Part shown: piece after piece, positions 1 to 9,157 of the stretch | Position numbering within the stretch: position 1 is the stretch's first letter | Layout: every line of letters begins with the position of its first letter | Source of the DNA: Nocardioides baculatus | Lineage (GTDB): Bacteria; Actinomycetota; Actinomycetes; Propionibacteriales; Nocardioidaceae | Length of the DNA: 64,000 nucleotides | Direction: 5' to 3' | NCBI RefSeq assembly: GCF_016735675.1 | Contig: NZ_JAERSG010000001.1 | Span: 806,001 to 870,000, forward strand | Program-made: the position numbers and the translations under genes | Notes under the pieces: generated by a model | The model's input: only the letters and a program-made list of their open reading frames with translations | Database searches by the model: none | Told to the model about the DNA's origin: nothing

Positions 1-866
1 GGATCCCCGCCGACGCCGAGGCCGCCAGCGAGTTCCGCTACCGCGACCCGGTCATCGAGCCCGACACGCTCTACGTCGCGGTCAGCCAGTCCGGCGAGAC
101 CATCGACACGCTGCTCGCCGTGCAGGAGGTACGCCGCAAGGGCGGGCGCTGCGTCGGCCTGGTCAACGTCGTCGGCTCGGCGATCGCGCGCGAGTGCGAC
201 GGCGGGATCTACCTGCACGCCGGCCCGGAGGTCGCGGTCGCGAGCACCAAGGCGCTGACCAACATGTTCCTCGGCTTCGCCCTGCTCGCCCTCCAGCTCG
301 GTCGCACGCGCGACCTGTCGATCGCGGACGGCAAGCGGCTGGTGGCCGGGCTGGAGAAGCTGCCGGCCCAGATCGAGGAGGTCCTCGCCGGCGAGGCCGA
401 CCTGGTCGAGGTCGCGCGGCAGCTGGCCGAGGCGCGCAGCCTGTTCTTCATCGGCCGGGTCCGCGGCTTCCCGGTCGCGCGCGAGGGCGCGCAGAAGTTC
501 AAGGAGATCAGCTATCGCCACGCCGAGGCCTACCAGACCTCCGAGCTCAAGCACGGCCCGCTCGCGCTGATCGACCCCGAGGTGCCGACGGTGGCACTGG
601 TGCCGCGCGACGAGCTCACCGAGCGCAACATCGGCGCGCTGCACGAGATCGACGCGCGCCAGGGTCCGCTCGTCGTGATCACCCACGCCGACGTGGACCT
701 CGGCGAGGTCCGGGCCCGCCGGATCGACGTACCCCGCAACGAGCCGGAGCTCGACCCGATCCTGCTGACCATCCCGCTGCAGCTGCTGGCCTACCACGCG
801 GCCCAGCACCTCGGTCACGACATCGACAAGCCCCGCAACCTGGCGAAGTCGGTCACCGTCGAGTGA
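1..866 (+). CDS. glmS: glucosamine-fructose-6-phosphate aminotransferase (isomerizing), 3' part
   Basis: The reading frame is open from the left window edge, so the N-terminal glutaminase domain and start lie outside. What remains is the C-terminal isomerase half with tandem SIS domains, which converts fructose-6-phosphate to glucosamine-6-phosphate for cell-wall precursor synthesis in the cytoplasm. Visible GlmS signatures are ASEFRYRDP near the start, VSQSGET (sugar-phosphate binding loop), a second SIS domain around SLFFIGRVRGFPVAREGA, the loop TSELKHGPLALID and the near-invariant tail DKPRNLAKSVTVE. The tail separates it from other SIS sugar isomerases. It ends at TGA and is followed by a palindromic repeat and a strong hairpin, so transcription probably stops there. 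Confidence 0.95.
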   Translation, partial: IPADAEAASEFRYRDPVIEPDTLYVAVSQSGETIDTLLAVQEVRRKGGRCVGLVNVVGSAIARECDGGIYLHAGPEVAVASTKALTNMFLGFALLALQLGRTRDLSIADGKRLVAGLEKLPAQIEEVLAGEADLVEVARQLAEARSLFFIGRVRGFPVAREGAQKFKEISYRHAEAYQTSELKHGPLALIDPEVPTVALVPRDELTERNIGALHEIDARQGPLVVITHADVDLGEVRARRIDVPRNEPELDPILLTIPLQLLAYHAAQHLGHDIDKPRNLAKSVTVE

Positions 867-869
867 TCC

Positions 870-932
870 GGTAGTTCAGGGGGAGATGGCTGTCCGGGGG
901 TCGCCGGGACGACCAGCTTGCCCTGAACTACC
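870..932. repeat. dispersed palindromic element, copy 1
   Basis: Imperfect inverted repeat: the left arm starts GGTAGTTCAGGG and the right arm ends CCCTGAACTACC, with AGATGG in the left arm and a variable centre. Two more copies with the same termini lie at 25407-25470 and 48731-48794, all between genes. It sits four bases after the glmS stop codon. Confidence 0.85.
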
Positions 933-945
933 CGAAATGGACTGG

Positions 946-979
946 GCGCCCCTTGCCGCATGGGGTCGGCAAGGGGCGC
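946..979. terminator. GC-rich hairpin between convergent genes
   Basis: A perfect 13-bp stem (GCGCCCCTTGCCG with its complement) around an 8-base loop lies between glmS on the plus strand and the convergent secreted-protein gene on the minus strand. There is no clear T-tract, as is common in high-GC actinobacteria. It could serve both directions. Confidence 0.6.
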
Positions 980-1060
980 GCCGTGGAGAACGATCCCACC
1001 CGCCCGGCGTCCTGTCCGTGGATCGACGGAACTACCGAGCGATTTTGCCTGTCGGGTGGG

Positions 1061-1195
1061 TCACCTGCTGCTGAGGCGCACCTCGAGCGAACCGGTGACG
1101 TACGGCGGCACGGTCAGGACCACCGTCGCCGGCCCCGAGTTGCCGTCCTGTGGCACGTCCACCGTCGGGCTGGCGGGCGTGAGCGCGCTGTAGAA
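1061..1195 (-). other. in-frame coding tail beyond a TAA stop
   Basis: After the TAA at 1196-1198 the same frame stays open for 44 codons to a TGA at 1061-1063 (FYSALTPASPTVDVPQ... to ...SLEVRLSSR). Nearly all third positions are G or C, as in real genes here. This looks like the original C-terminus of the upstream protein, cut off by a single-base change (TAC to TAA would restore a Tyr) or by a sequencing error. Confidence 0.6.
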
Positions 1196-2461
1196 TTAGT
1201 CCGGGCAGCCGTTGGAGGTGTCCCGGACCGGACACACGTTGGGGTAGCCGGCGAGGAGCGAGACCCGCCAGTCCGACAGGGACGCGGACGCCTGCCCGGC
1301 ATGTGCCACCGCAGTGCCGCCCACGATGCCTTCGGTGTAGGTGCCGACCACCCACTGTCCCGGGGTCGTCGAGGTGTAGGTGACGGCCGGGCCGTCGAGC
1401 GTGAGGGCCGGTGCGGTCGCGGCCGAGCGCACCCGCAGCGAGAAGGTGTCGGACGCCCCGGAGCCGGCGGCGACCACCATCTCGTAGGTGTCGGCGGCCG
1501 GCACCAGCCACGGCCCGGACACGAGGTAGGAGCACGGCTCGGCCGCGGGCTTGCCCGGGCAGGGGGTCATCGTGTGGGTCCGCACCACGCTCCCGTCGGC
1601 TCGCAGCACCTGCGTGCGGGCACCTCCGTCGGTCACCAACCTGCCGGAGGCGTCGAGCAGCTCTGGGTAGACCCACTGGCCCGCGCGGGCCGTGAACGAC
1701 ACCACGTGCTCGCGTGCGGCGACGCCTGCGTTGACCAGTGCCACGGCACTCCCGTCCAGGACTGCGGTGTGGCGCTGAGCCCGCGACACGGACACGGAGG
1801 TGCCGGGACGGGCGGCGACGGAGTAGCGCCCGGGACTGCTCAGTGGGAGCCAGCCGCCGAGCTCGTCGTCGACGGTGCCGTCCGGCAGAACGAGGTGGCG
1901 CGGGGTCCGGCTCGGTCGTACGGAGAGTCGTTCACCAGCCGCCACCGGGACGCGCACCAGGTGTGTGACGTCCGGGTCGCGCCCGACCGTGGTGGCCGGA
2001 CCGTCGATGGACGCGTCCTGGACCACGGTCCGGCGAACCTGCACGCGGATGGGGGTCTCGATGTCGTCGCAGGGCCGCAGCACCGCGGTGTAGGAGCCCT
2101 TCCGCGGCAACCGCCAGTAGCCGGTGGCCCAGCTGTCGACCCGGCGGCCGCGCGTCGAACGCAGCGACTTGCGTACGCACGGGTCCTGCGGCCAGGACTG
2201 CCAGGTGGCGAGCTCGACGAGCTGCCCCTTGCGCCCGGAGAAGGTCAGCTGGACGGACGGACGCTTCTCGTCGTAGCGCAGCGGCTTGTGGCCCAGCCGC
2301 ACGTCGCGTCGCAGCGGTGACGTCGTGGCGACCCGGTCGGCGGAGGCGGTCGGCACGGCGGTCGGCACGGCGCTCGCGGCCGCCGTGGTGGGAGGAGCCG
2401 TGGCGAGCGGCACTGTGGACAGCATGAGGACGAGGGCGACACCTCGGAGACGAGCCGGCAC
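1196..2461 (-). CDS. secreted hypothetical protein with premature in-frame stop
   Basis: A 421-residue protein begins with a typical Sec signal peptide (MPARLRGVALVLMLSTVPLA, then an Ala/Thr/Pro-rich stretch up to about residue 40), so it is exported. The rest is rich in beta-strand-like sequence with several Cys pairs (for example DPCVRK, RPCDD, TPCPG, EPCSY, NVCPV and NGCPD). I do not recognise a family; pre-peptidase-like or beta-sandwich domains are possible. The stop is TAA, rare here, and coding character continues in frame for 44 more codons to 1061. The functional gene was therefore probably 1061-2461, and the version seen is truncated or misread. It has no operon partner. Confidence 0.65.
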   Translation of the reverse strand: MPARLRGVALVLMLSTVPLATAPPTTAAASAVPTAVPTASADRVATTSPLRRDVRLGHKPLRYDEKRPSVQLTFSGRKGQLVELATWQSWPQDPCVRKSLRSTRGRRVDSWATGYWRLPRKGSYTAVLRPCDDIETPIRVQVRRTVVQDASIDGPATTVGRDPDVTHLVRVPVAAGERLSVRPSRTPRHLVLPDGTVDDELGGWLPLSSPGRYSVAARPGTSVSVSRAQRHTAVLDGSAVALVNAGVAAREHVVSFTARAGQWVYPELLDASGRLVTDGGARTQVLRADGSVVRTHTMTPCPGKPAAEPCSYLVSGPWLVPAADTYEMVVAAGSGASDTFSLRVRSAATAPALTLDGPAVTYTSTTPGQWVVGTYTEGIVGGTAVAHAGQASASLSDWRVSLLAGYPNVCPVRDTSNGCPD

Positions 2462-2566
2462 GTGGATTCCCGTTCTGTTCGTGACTGGTGCAGGGGAGAC
2501 GCCCGTTGCGGGGCACAGGTTGCCACGCCGGTGCCGACGACTCCCGCCACCTCGTCCGGGTACGGG

Positions 2567-4090
2567 CTAGCCGACCGCGCCGCGGGTGCGCGCCAGGCCC
2601 AGTGCCCTGCGGGCGAGCGGCTCGGCGATCGCGCGGTCGGCGGCCACGAGCCCCACGCGCGTACGACGGTCGAGCAGGTCCGCGACGTCGTGCGCGCCCT
2701 CGTGGGTGATCGCGAAGACCAGCTCGGCCAGGGTCACCGGGACGCGGCCGCACGCCGGGGCGAGCAGCTCGTCGTCGGTGAGGCCGGTGACCGCGCGGGC
2801 GGTGTCCAGCACGAGGTCGGCGTCCGAGCCGAAGCGGCGGACCAGTCGCGACGGTGCGGTCGAAGTGCCGACGGCGCCCAGGAGCGGGAGGGACGCGGTG
2901 CGGCACGGGCCGGTGCCGAGACCGAGCGCGTCGACGGTGTCCTCGGCCATGCGGCGGTAGGTCGTGAGCTTGCCGCCCACCACCGTCGTCACGCCGGTCG
3001 ACGAGGTGAGGATCGCGTGCCGCCGTGACAGGTCGGCCGACGCGTCGGTCCCCGACACCTCGAGCAGCGGGCGCAGGCCGGCGAAGGCACCGACGACGTC
3101 GGCGCGGGTCGGCGGGACGGTGAAGGCGGAGGCGACGACGCCCAGCAGGAAGTCGATCTCCTCCTCGCTCGGCACCGGCACGTCGGGGACCGGGCCGGTG
3201 ACGGGTTCGTCGGTGAGGCCGACGTAGAGGGTGCCGTCGGGCTGCGGGAGGACCATGGCGAACCGCGACGTCGACCCCGGGATCGGCACCATCACCGCGA
3301 CCCGCGTGTGCGGCAGCGTCGAGCCGCGCAGCACGAGGTGCGTGCCGCGGCTCGGCCGCAGCCGGACCTGGTCGTCGAGGTCGCCGGCCCACACGCCCGT
3401 CGCGTTGACGACCGCCCGCGCGCGGACGTCGTACTGCTGTCCGGTGAGCTCGTCGCGCAGCGCGACCCCCGTGCCGGTGGCCGACAGGACACGGGCACGC
3501 GTCCGCACCTGGGCGCCGTACGACGCCGCGGTGCGGGCGACCGTGACCACGAGCCGGGCGTCGTCCTCGAGCTGCCCGTCCCAGGCGAGCAGTCCTCCCC
3601 GCAGCGTCTCGGCGCGCATCGACGGGGCCAGGCTGAGGGTCTCGGTGGCGTTGAGGCGGCGCGGCCTCGGCAGGGTGCGGGTGCTGGTGCGCGCGGTGCG
3701 GCGCAGCACGTCGCCGGCCTGGAGCCCGCCCCAGGTCATCGCGGCGTGGCTGCGCGTCATCGCGTCGTTGAGAGGGGTGAGCATCGGCAGCGCGTGGACG
3801 AGGTGGGGTGCGGTGACCTGCATGAGGATGCCGCGCTCGACAGCGCTCTCCTGGGCGATCGCGAGCTGGCCCTGGGCGAGGTAGCGCAGGCCGCCGTGGA
3901 CGAGCTTGGACGACCAGCGGGAGGTCCCGAAGGCGAGGTCGTGCGCGTCGACGGCCAGCACCGAGAGGCCGCGGGTGACGGCGTCGAGGGCGACCCCGGC
4001 GCCGGTGATGCCGAGGCCGACGACCACCACGTCGACCTCGTCGGGGATGCCGGCCAGGCCGGGGGTGATGCGAGACAACGGGTCGCTCAT
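2567..4090 (-). CDS. glpD: glycerol-3-phosphate dehydrogenase, FAD-dependent
   Basis: This about 507-residue flavoprotein oxidises sn-glycerol-3-phosphate to dihydroxyacetone phosphate and passes electrons to the quinone pool at the membrane. The N-terminal Rossmann motif is GLGITGAG (about residues 26-33), followed by the GlpD signature SRWSSKLVHGGLRYLAQG. A central DAO fold (WDGQLEDDARLV, RGTHLVL) and the motif GGKLTTYRRMAED precede the C-terminal helical DAO_C domain. Length and order match GlpD. The ATG at 4090 overlaps the stop of the upstream TetR gene (TGATG), and a GTG one codon earlier is possible. The coupling suggests that the TetR protein controls it. Confidence 0.93.
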   Translation of the reverse strand: MSDPLSRITPGLAGIPDEVDVVVVGLGITGAGVALDAVTRGLSVLAVDAHDLAFGTSRWSSKLVHGGLRYLAQGQLAIAQESAVERGILMQVTAPHLVHALPMLTPLNDAMTRSHAAMTWGGLQAGDVLRRTARTSTRTLPRPRRLNATETLSLAPSMRAETLRGGLLAWDGQLEDDARLVVTVARTAASYGAQVRTRARVLSATGTGVALRDELTGQQYDVRARAVVNATGVWAGDLDDQVRLRPSRGTHLVLRGSTLPHTRVAVMVPIPGSTSRFAMVLPQPDGTLYVGLTDEPVTGPVPDVPVPSEEEIDFLLGVVASAFTVPPTRADVVGAFAGLRPLLEVSGTDASADLSRRHAILTSSTGVTTVVGGKLTTYRRMAEDTVDALGLGTGPCRTASLPLLGAVGTSTAPSRLVRRFGSDADLVLDTARAVTGLTDDELLAPACGRVPVTLAELVFAITHEGAHDVADLLDRRTRVGLVAADRAIAEPLARRALGLARTRGAVG

Positions 4091-4692
4091 CACGGCTCGA
4101 GGGTCCGGGTGATGAGGCGGGCGTACTCCGCGTCGAGGTCGGCGAAGCCCACCTGCGCGTCGGTCATCGTCTGGCCCGACAGCACGAAGCCGTGCCCGGC
4201 GAGCGTCAGCGACCGCGCGATCAGGACGGGGTCACCGGCACGGATCGTGCCGGCGGCCTGCCCGCTCGCGATCTCGTCTGCCATGATCTCGACGAGCGCC
4301 TCCTGCGAGCGGCCGCGGCGCGCGATCAGGTAGGGCAGCAGCAGGTCGGGGTCCAGCTCGACGATGCGGACGAAGAGCTCGTTGTCCCGCAGCGCCCGGA
4401 TCGTCGAGAGGGCGGCCGCGGCGATGCCTGCGGGGGTGGTCCTGTCGGCGGCTGCGACCCGGGTCGCGGCGGCGATGCTGACCCACTCGCGGGTCATCAG
4501 GTCGCCGAGCAGGGACCCCATGTCGGGCCACGCGCGGTAGATCGTCATCCGCGAGACCCCGGCGCGCCTCGCGACCTCGGTGAGCGTCGTACGCCGCCAG
4601 CCGAGGTCGAGGATGCAGTCGCGGGCGGCGTCGAGGTAGGCCGCGTGTCTCGGGTCCGATGAGGTCGGCGCGGTGTGACGAAGTGACGACAT
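4090..4692 (-). CDS. TetR family transcriptional regulator
   Basis: The 200-residue protein has an N-terminal helix-turn-helix (TLTEVARRAGVSRMTIYRAW, about residues 37-56) and an all-helical ligand-binding half, the TetR plan. It is transcribed with glpD (one-base stop/start overlap) and divergently from an FAD-linked oxidase across only 17 bases. It most likely binds that gap and controls both the glycerol-3-phosphate dehydrogenase and the alkyl-DHAP-synthase-like oxidase. The ligand cannot be read from the sequence; a lipid or glycerolipid-related molecule would suit the neighbours (inference). Confidence 0.88.
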   Translation of the reverse strand: MSSLRHTAPTSSDPRHAAYLDAARDCILDLGWRRTTLTEVARRAGVSRMTIYRAWPDMGSLLGDLMTREWVSIAAATRVAAADRTTPAGIAAAALSTIRALRDNELFVRIVELDPDLLLPYLIARRGRSQEALVEIMADEIASGQAAGTIRAGDPVLIARSLTLAGHGFVLSGQTMTDAQVGFADLDAEYARLITRTLEP

Positions 4693-4709
4693 GTGTCACA
4701 CTGTAACGC
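4673..4709. promoter_or_regulatory. divergent promoter/operator of the TetR-glpD and oxidase genes
   Basis: GTGTGAC at 4673-4679 is mirrored by GTCACAC at 4695-4701, spanning the first codons of the TetR gene and the 17-base gap. The gap is too short for two separate promoters with untranslated leaders, so at least one transcript is probably leaderless. Binding by the adjacent TetR protein is inferred. Confidence 0.45.
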
Positions 4710-6275
4710 ATGACTGCCGAGATGCACCCCCAGCGCTGGGGCACCCCCGACGCCGCCACGGTCCTGCCCGACTCCGCGCTCGGGCTGGTCGACCTCGCCT
4801 TCGGGCTCCAGGACAGTCCGGCGGTCACCGGGGCGACGCCTCCACGCATCGCCCTCGACGAGTCGCTGCTCGACGGGCTGCGCGCGATCGTGGGGGACGC
4901 GCACGTCCTCGTCGACGACGCGACGCGCACCCTGCGCACCCGCGGCAAGTCAACGCCCGACCTGCTGCGCGCCCGCGCCGGTGACCTCACCGACGCGCCC
5001 GACGCGGTCGTCCGTCCCAGCGGTCACGACGAGGTCGCCACCCTCCTGGCCTGGGCCACCGAGCACCGGGTCGCGGTGGTCCCGTTCGGCGGCGGCACCT
5101 GCGTCACCGGTGGCCTGGCCGCTCGCCGCGACGGCTTCGCCGGGCTGGTCAGCCTCGACCTGGTCCGGATGAAGCGGCTCCTCGACGTCGACATGGTCTC
5201 GATGACCGCGACGCTCGAGCCGGGGCTGCGCGGCCCGGAGGCCGAGGCGCTGCTGGCCGGGCACGGCCTGACCCTCGGCCACTACCCGCAGTCCTTCGAG
5301 CACGCGTCGATCGGCGGCTTCGCGGCGACCCGGTCGAGCGGGCAGTCGAGCGCCGGCTACGGACGCTTCGACGCGATGGTCGTCGCGCTGACGGCAGCGA
5401 CCCCGACCGGCACCATGACCGTCGGCTCGTCCCCGGCCAACGCTGCCGGCCCCGACCTGCGCCAGCTGCTGCTCGGCTCGGAGGGAGCCTTCGGCGTCAT
5501 CACCTCGGTGACCGTGCGGGTGCGGCGGGCGCCCGCCGAGACGTCGTACGAGGGCTGGCGCTGGCCGTCGTTCGCCGCCGGCTCCGACGCGATGCGCACC
5601 CTCGCGCAGGCCGGCCTCCTGCCCACCGTGATCCGGCTCTCCGACGAGTCGGAGACCGCGATCAACCTCGCCGATCCCGCGGCGATCGGCGGGTCCGGCG
5701 ACGGCTGCCTGATGATCACCGGCTACGAGGGCACGGCAGCGCAGGTCGCCTCCCGTCGCGCCGAGGTCACGACCGTCCTGACCGAGCTCGGCGGTGTGCC
5801 CTTGGGTGCCGAGCCGGGGGAGAAGTGGTCGCACGGCCGCTTCGGTGCGCCCTACCTCCGCGACGCGCTGCTCGACCACGGCGTGCTCGTCGAGACCCTC
5901 GAGACCGCCACCTTCTGGTCCCGGCGCGAGCGCCTGTACGCCGACGTGAAGGCGGCGCTCACGTCCTCGCTCGGCGAGGGCTCGCTGGTGCTGTGCCACG
6001 TCTCGCACGTCTACGAGACCGGCTGCTCGCTCTACTTCACCGTCGCCGCTCGGCAGGGTGACGACCCGATCGCGCAGTGGCAGGTCGCCAAGGCCGCGGC
6101 GAGCGACGCGATGATCGCCGCCGGCGCGACCATCACCCACCACCACGCCGTCGGCACCGACCACCGGCCGTGGTTCGCCCGGGAGATCGGCGAGGTCGGC
6201 GTCCGGGTGCTGCGCGCGGTGAAGGCCGAGCTCGACCCGGCCGGGATCCTCAACCCGGGTGTGCTGATCCCCTGA
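4710..6275 (+). CDS. FAD-binding oxidase, alkyldihydroxyacetonephosphate synthase-like
   Basis: This 521-residue vanillyl-alcohol-oxidase-type flavoprotein has an N-terminal FAD_binding_4 domain with VVPFGGGTCVTGG (about residues 123-135), SFEHASIGGFAATRSSGQSS and GSEGAFGVIT. A C-terminal FAD-oxidase domain ends with the characteristic triple His (THHHAVGTDH, residues 477-479 for HHH) and ELDPAGILNPG. The triple His, the RSSGQSS stretch and the overall length match alkyl-DHAP synthases (ether-lipid synthesis) and actinobacterial relatives more than D-lactate or glycolate dehydrogenases. Divergence from TetR-glpD fits a glycerolipid or ether-lipid role (inference). Its 3' end overlaps the convergent pirin gene by 26 bases. 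Confidence 0.85.
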   Translation: MTAEMHPQRWGTPDAATVLPDSALGLVDLAFGLQDSPAVTGATPPRIALDESLLDGLRAIVGDAHVLVDDATRTLRTRGKSTPDLLRARAGDLTDAPDAVVRPSGHDEVATLLAWATEHRVAVVPFGGGTCVTGGLAARRDGFAGLVSLDLVRMKRLLDVDMVSMTATLEPGLRGPEAEALLAGHGLTLGHYPQSFEHASIGGFAATRSSGQSSAGYGRFDAMVVALTAATPTGTMTVGSSPANAAGPDLRQLLLGSEGAFGVITSVTVRVRRAPAETSYEGWRWPSFAAGSDAMRTLAQAGLLPTVIRLSDESETAINLADPAAIGGSGDGCLMITGYEGTAAQVASRRAEVTTVLTELGGVPLGAEPGEKWSHGRFGAPYLRDALLDHGVLVETLETATFWSRRERLYADVKAALTSSLGEGSLVLCHVSHVYETGCSLYFTVAARQGDDPIAQWQVAKAAASDAMIAAGATITHHHAVGTDHRPWFAREIGEVGVRVLRAVKAELDPAGILNPGVLIP

Positions 6276-6948
6276 AGGACCACACCAGCAGCTCGGTCGC
6301 CTCGCTCGCCCGGACGGTGTGACCCGGCTCGTCGGTGATGCGTACGGCGTCCCCGGCGGCCAGCGACTCCTCGCCCACCGAGACCGACCCGGTCGCCGCG
6401 AAGACGTGCTGGCGCGCGCCCTCGGGCAGCACGAGCGACTGACCGGCGTCGAGCCGGGCGACGAGCAGCCGCGCACCCACCGTGCCGATGGGCAGCCCGG
6501 AGGGCCCGACCACCTCGACCAGCCCGGACCCGGGCCGCGGCGCCTCGCCCAGGACGTACGACGGGTCGCGACCGGCGGCGGTCGGCGCGAGCCACGCCTG
6601 GACGAAGCGGCAGCGCCCCGACCCGGGGTCGGCGACCTCGCTGTGCCGGATGCCGGTGCCGGCCGAGAGCACCTGGGCGCGACCGGCCTCGACGACGTGA
6701 CGGGCACCCGTCGAGTCGGTGTGGACCAGCGCGCCCTCGAGCACCCAGGTCACGATCTCCAGCTCGGAGTGGGGGTGGTCGGGATAGCCCGCGGGAGGGT
6801 CGAGCACGTCGTCGTTGTGGCACACGAGCGGACCGAAGCCCAGGTTGGCCGGGTCGTAGTGCGGGCCGAACGAGAACGAGTGCCGCGTCTCCCGGCCCTC
6901 GGCCGTCGACGACGACCTCTCCCAACCCGCGTACAGGGCCACTGACAT
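6250..6948 (-). CDS. pirin family protein (bicupin)
   Basis: A 232-residue pirin/YhaK-like bicupin. The N-terminal cupin carries the metal-ligand pattern HNDD...HPHSELEIVTWVLEGALVHTDS with a later H in GTGIRHSEV, and the C-terminal cupin is more divergent (VLPEGARQHVF, GDAVRITDE). Pirins are cytoplasmic iron-binding proteins; some have quercetinase activity, others act in redox sensing. The substrate cannot be told here. It starts 18 bases from the divergent beta-glucosidase gene, so the two may share a control region. Its end overlaps the oxidase gene tail to tail. Confidence 0.88.
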   Translation of the reverse strand: MSVALYAGWERSSSTAEGRETRHSFSFGPHYDPANLGFGPLVCHNDDVLDPPAGYPDHPHSELEIVTWVLEGALVHTDSTGARHVVEAGRAQVLSAGTGIRHSEVADPGSGRCRFVQAWLAPTAAGRDPSYVLGEAPRPGSGLVEVVGPSGLPIGTVGARLLVARLDAGQSLVLPEGARQHVFAATGSVSVGEESLAAGDAVRITDEPGHTVRASEATELLVWSFRGSAHPG

Positions 6949-6966
6949 GCCGATATCTTCGCGGAT

Positions 6967-8316
<1,350 letters not shown>

Positions 8317-8336
8317 GCCTTTGGCACACTGACGCC

Positions 8337-9008
8337 GTGCACCCGATCTCGGTGATGGTCTCGGCGCTGTTCCTCGATCCGATCTCGCTGACGGTGGGGG
8401 TGCTCGCCCTGCTGGCGATCGCCGGCTACGCCGCGATCAGCATCCGGCTCGCGCGACGCAAGCGGGAGCGGGCGAGCGCACCGCCCGCCTACGTCCGGCC
8501 GGACGCGCACACGATGTCGCCACCGCGCCGTCGCGGCCGCTCCGACGGGATGACGTGGACGGCGCTCGTGCTGCTGGTCGCGGTGCTCGCCTTCCTCGGC
8601 TGGAACATCTACTCGTGGAACGACGCCCGCACGCCGCCGTCGGGGGCGTCGGTCGAGTCGGCGACGGTCGACGACACCTACGACCCGAGCCGTCCGAGGC
8701 CCGGCTCGCGCAACCGCAACTTCCTCGTCGTGCAGTTCCACCTCGACGACGGCGAGACCGGCGAGGCGCTCTACGAGCAACAGTTCATCGGTGGCGCCGA
8801 CAGGGGCGACACGATCGAGGTCTACCGCGACGGCGACACCTGGCGTACGACGTCGGAGGAGTCGCCGTGGGGCGCGATCGGCTCCGGCCTGGGCGCCCTC
8901 CTCGTGCTGGTGATGATCTACGGATGGTTCCGGGTGCGCCGCGCGAAGCCGGACGAGACGCCACCTCCGCCGGCGCCCGTGCGACGCGACGGCCCCGACG
9001 GCATCTGA
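8337..9008 (+). CDS. membrane protein of DUF3592-like type
   Basis: A 223-residue protein starts at GTG 8337 just after the beta-glucosidase stop. Hydrophobic segments lie near residues 10-33 (LFLDPISLTVGVLALLAIAG), about 75-95 (WTALVLLVAVLAFLGW) and about 183-203 (IGSGLGALLVLVMIYGW). Between the second and third is an extracytoplasmic domain with FLVVQFHLDDGETGEALYEQ, which resembles the beta-strand domain of DUF3592 proteins. The C-terminus is a Pro-rich charged tail. Function is unknown; it may be co-transcribed with the glucosidase. Confidence 0.6.
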   Translation: MHPISVMVSALFLDPISLTVGVLALLAIAGYAAISIRLARRKRERASAPPAYVRPDAHTMSPPRRRGRSDGMTWTALVLLVAVLAFLGWNIYSWNDARTPPSGASVESATVDDTYDPSRPRPGSRNRNFLVVQFHLDDGETGEALYEQQFIGGADRGDTIEVYRDGDTWRTTSEESPWGAIGSGLGALLVLVMIYGWFRVRRAKPDETPPPPAPVRRDGPDGI

Positions 9009-9073
9009 CCTGCTCGCGCTTCCCGACGCCTACGCCGCCCCGGAGCACTGATCGGCACCGATAGGCTCACCGC

Positions 9074-9157
9074 ATGACCGAGCGGAGCGAGGGAGTCGAA
9101 CCCGCACAGCGTCCTCGTGCCTCGTCGGCGCCCGGAGCTGAGCGAGGACGTCGATGA
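9074..9157 (+). CDS. 27-codon mini-ORF overlapping the next start codon
   Basis: ATG at 9074 opens a frame (MTERSEGVEP... to ...GAERGRR) that ends in TGA at 9155-9157, overlapping the ATG of the sulfotransferase gene (ATGA). The DNA is rich in GAGCGGAGCGAGG-type repeats common between actinobacterial genes. It may be a translated leader that couples translation to the next gene, or an artefact of repeat sequence. No function can be given to the peptide. Confidence 0.35.
   Translation: MTERSEGVEPAQRPRASSAPGAERGRR

Noticed and set aside
1932..3392. Minus-strand frame spanning the glpD start of homology and the secreted-protein gene
   Set aside because: Arg/Pro-rich shadow frame crossing two well-supported genes.
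4950..6707. Long antisense frame over the FAD oxidase and pirin genes
   Set aside because: Low-complexity product; both sense genes have diagnostic motifs.
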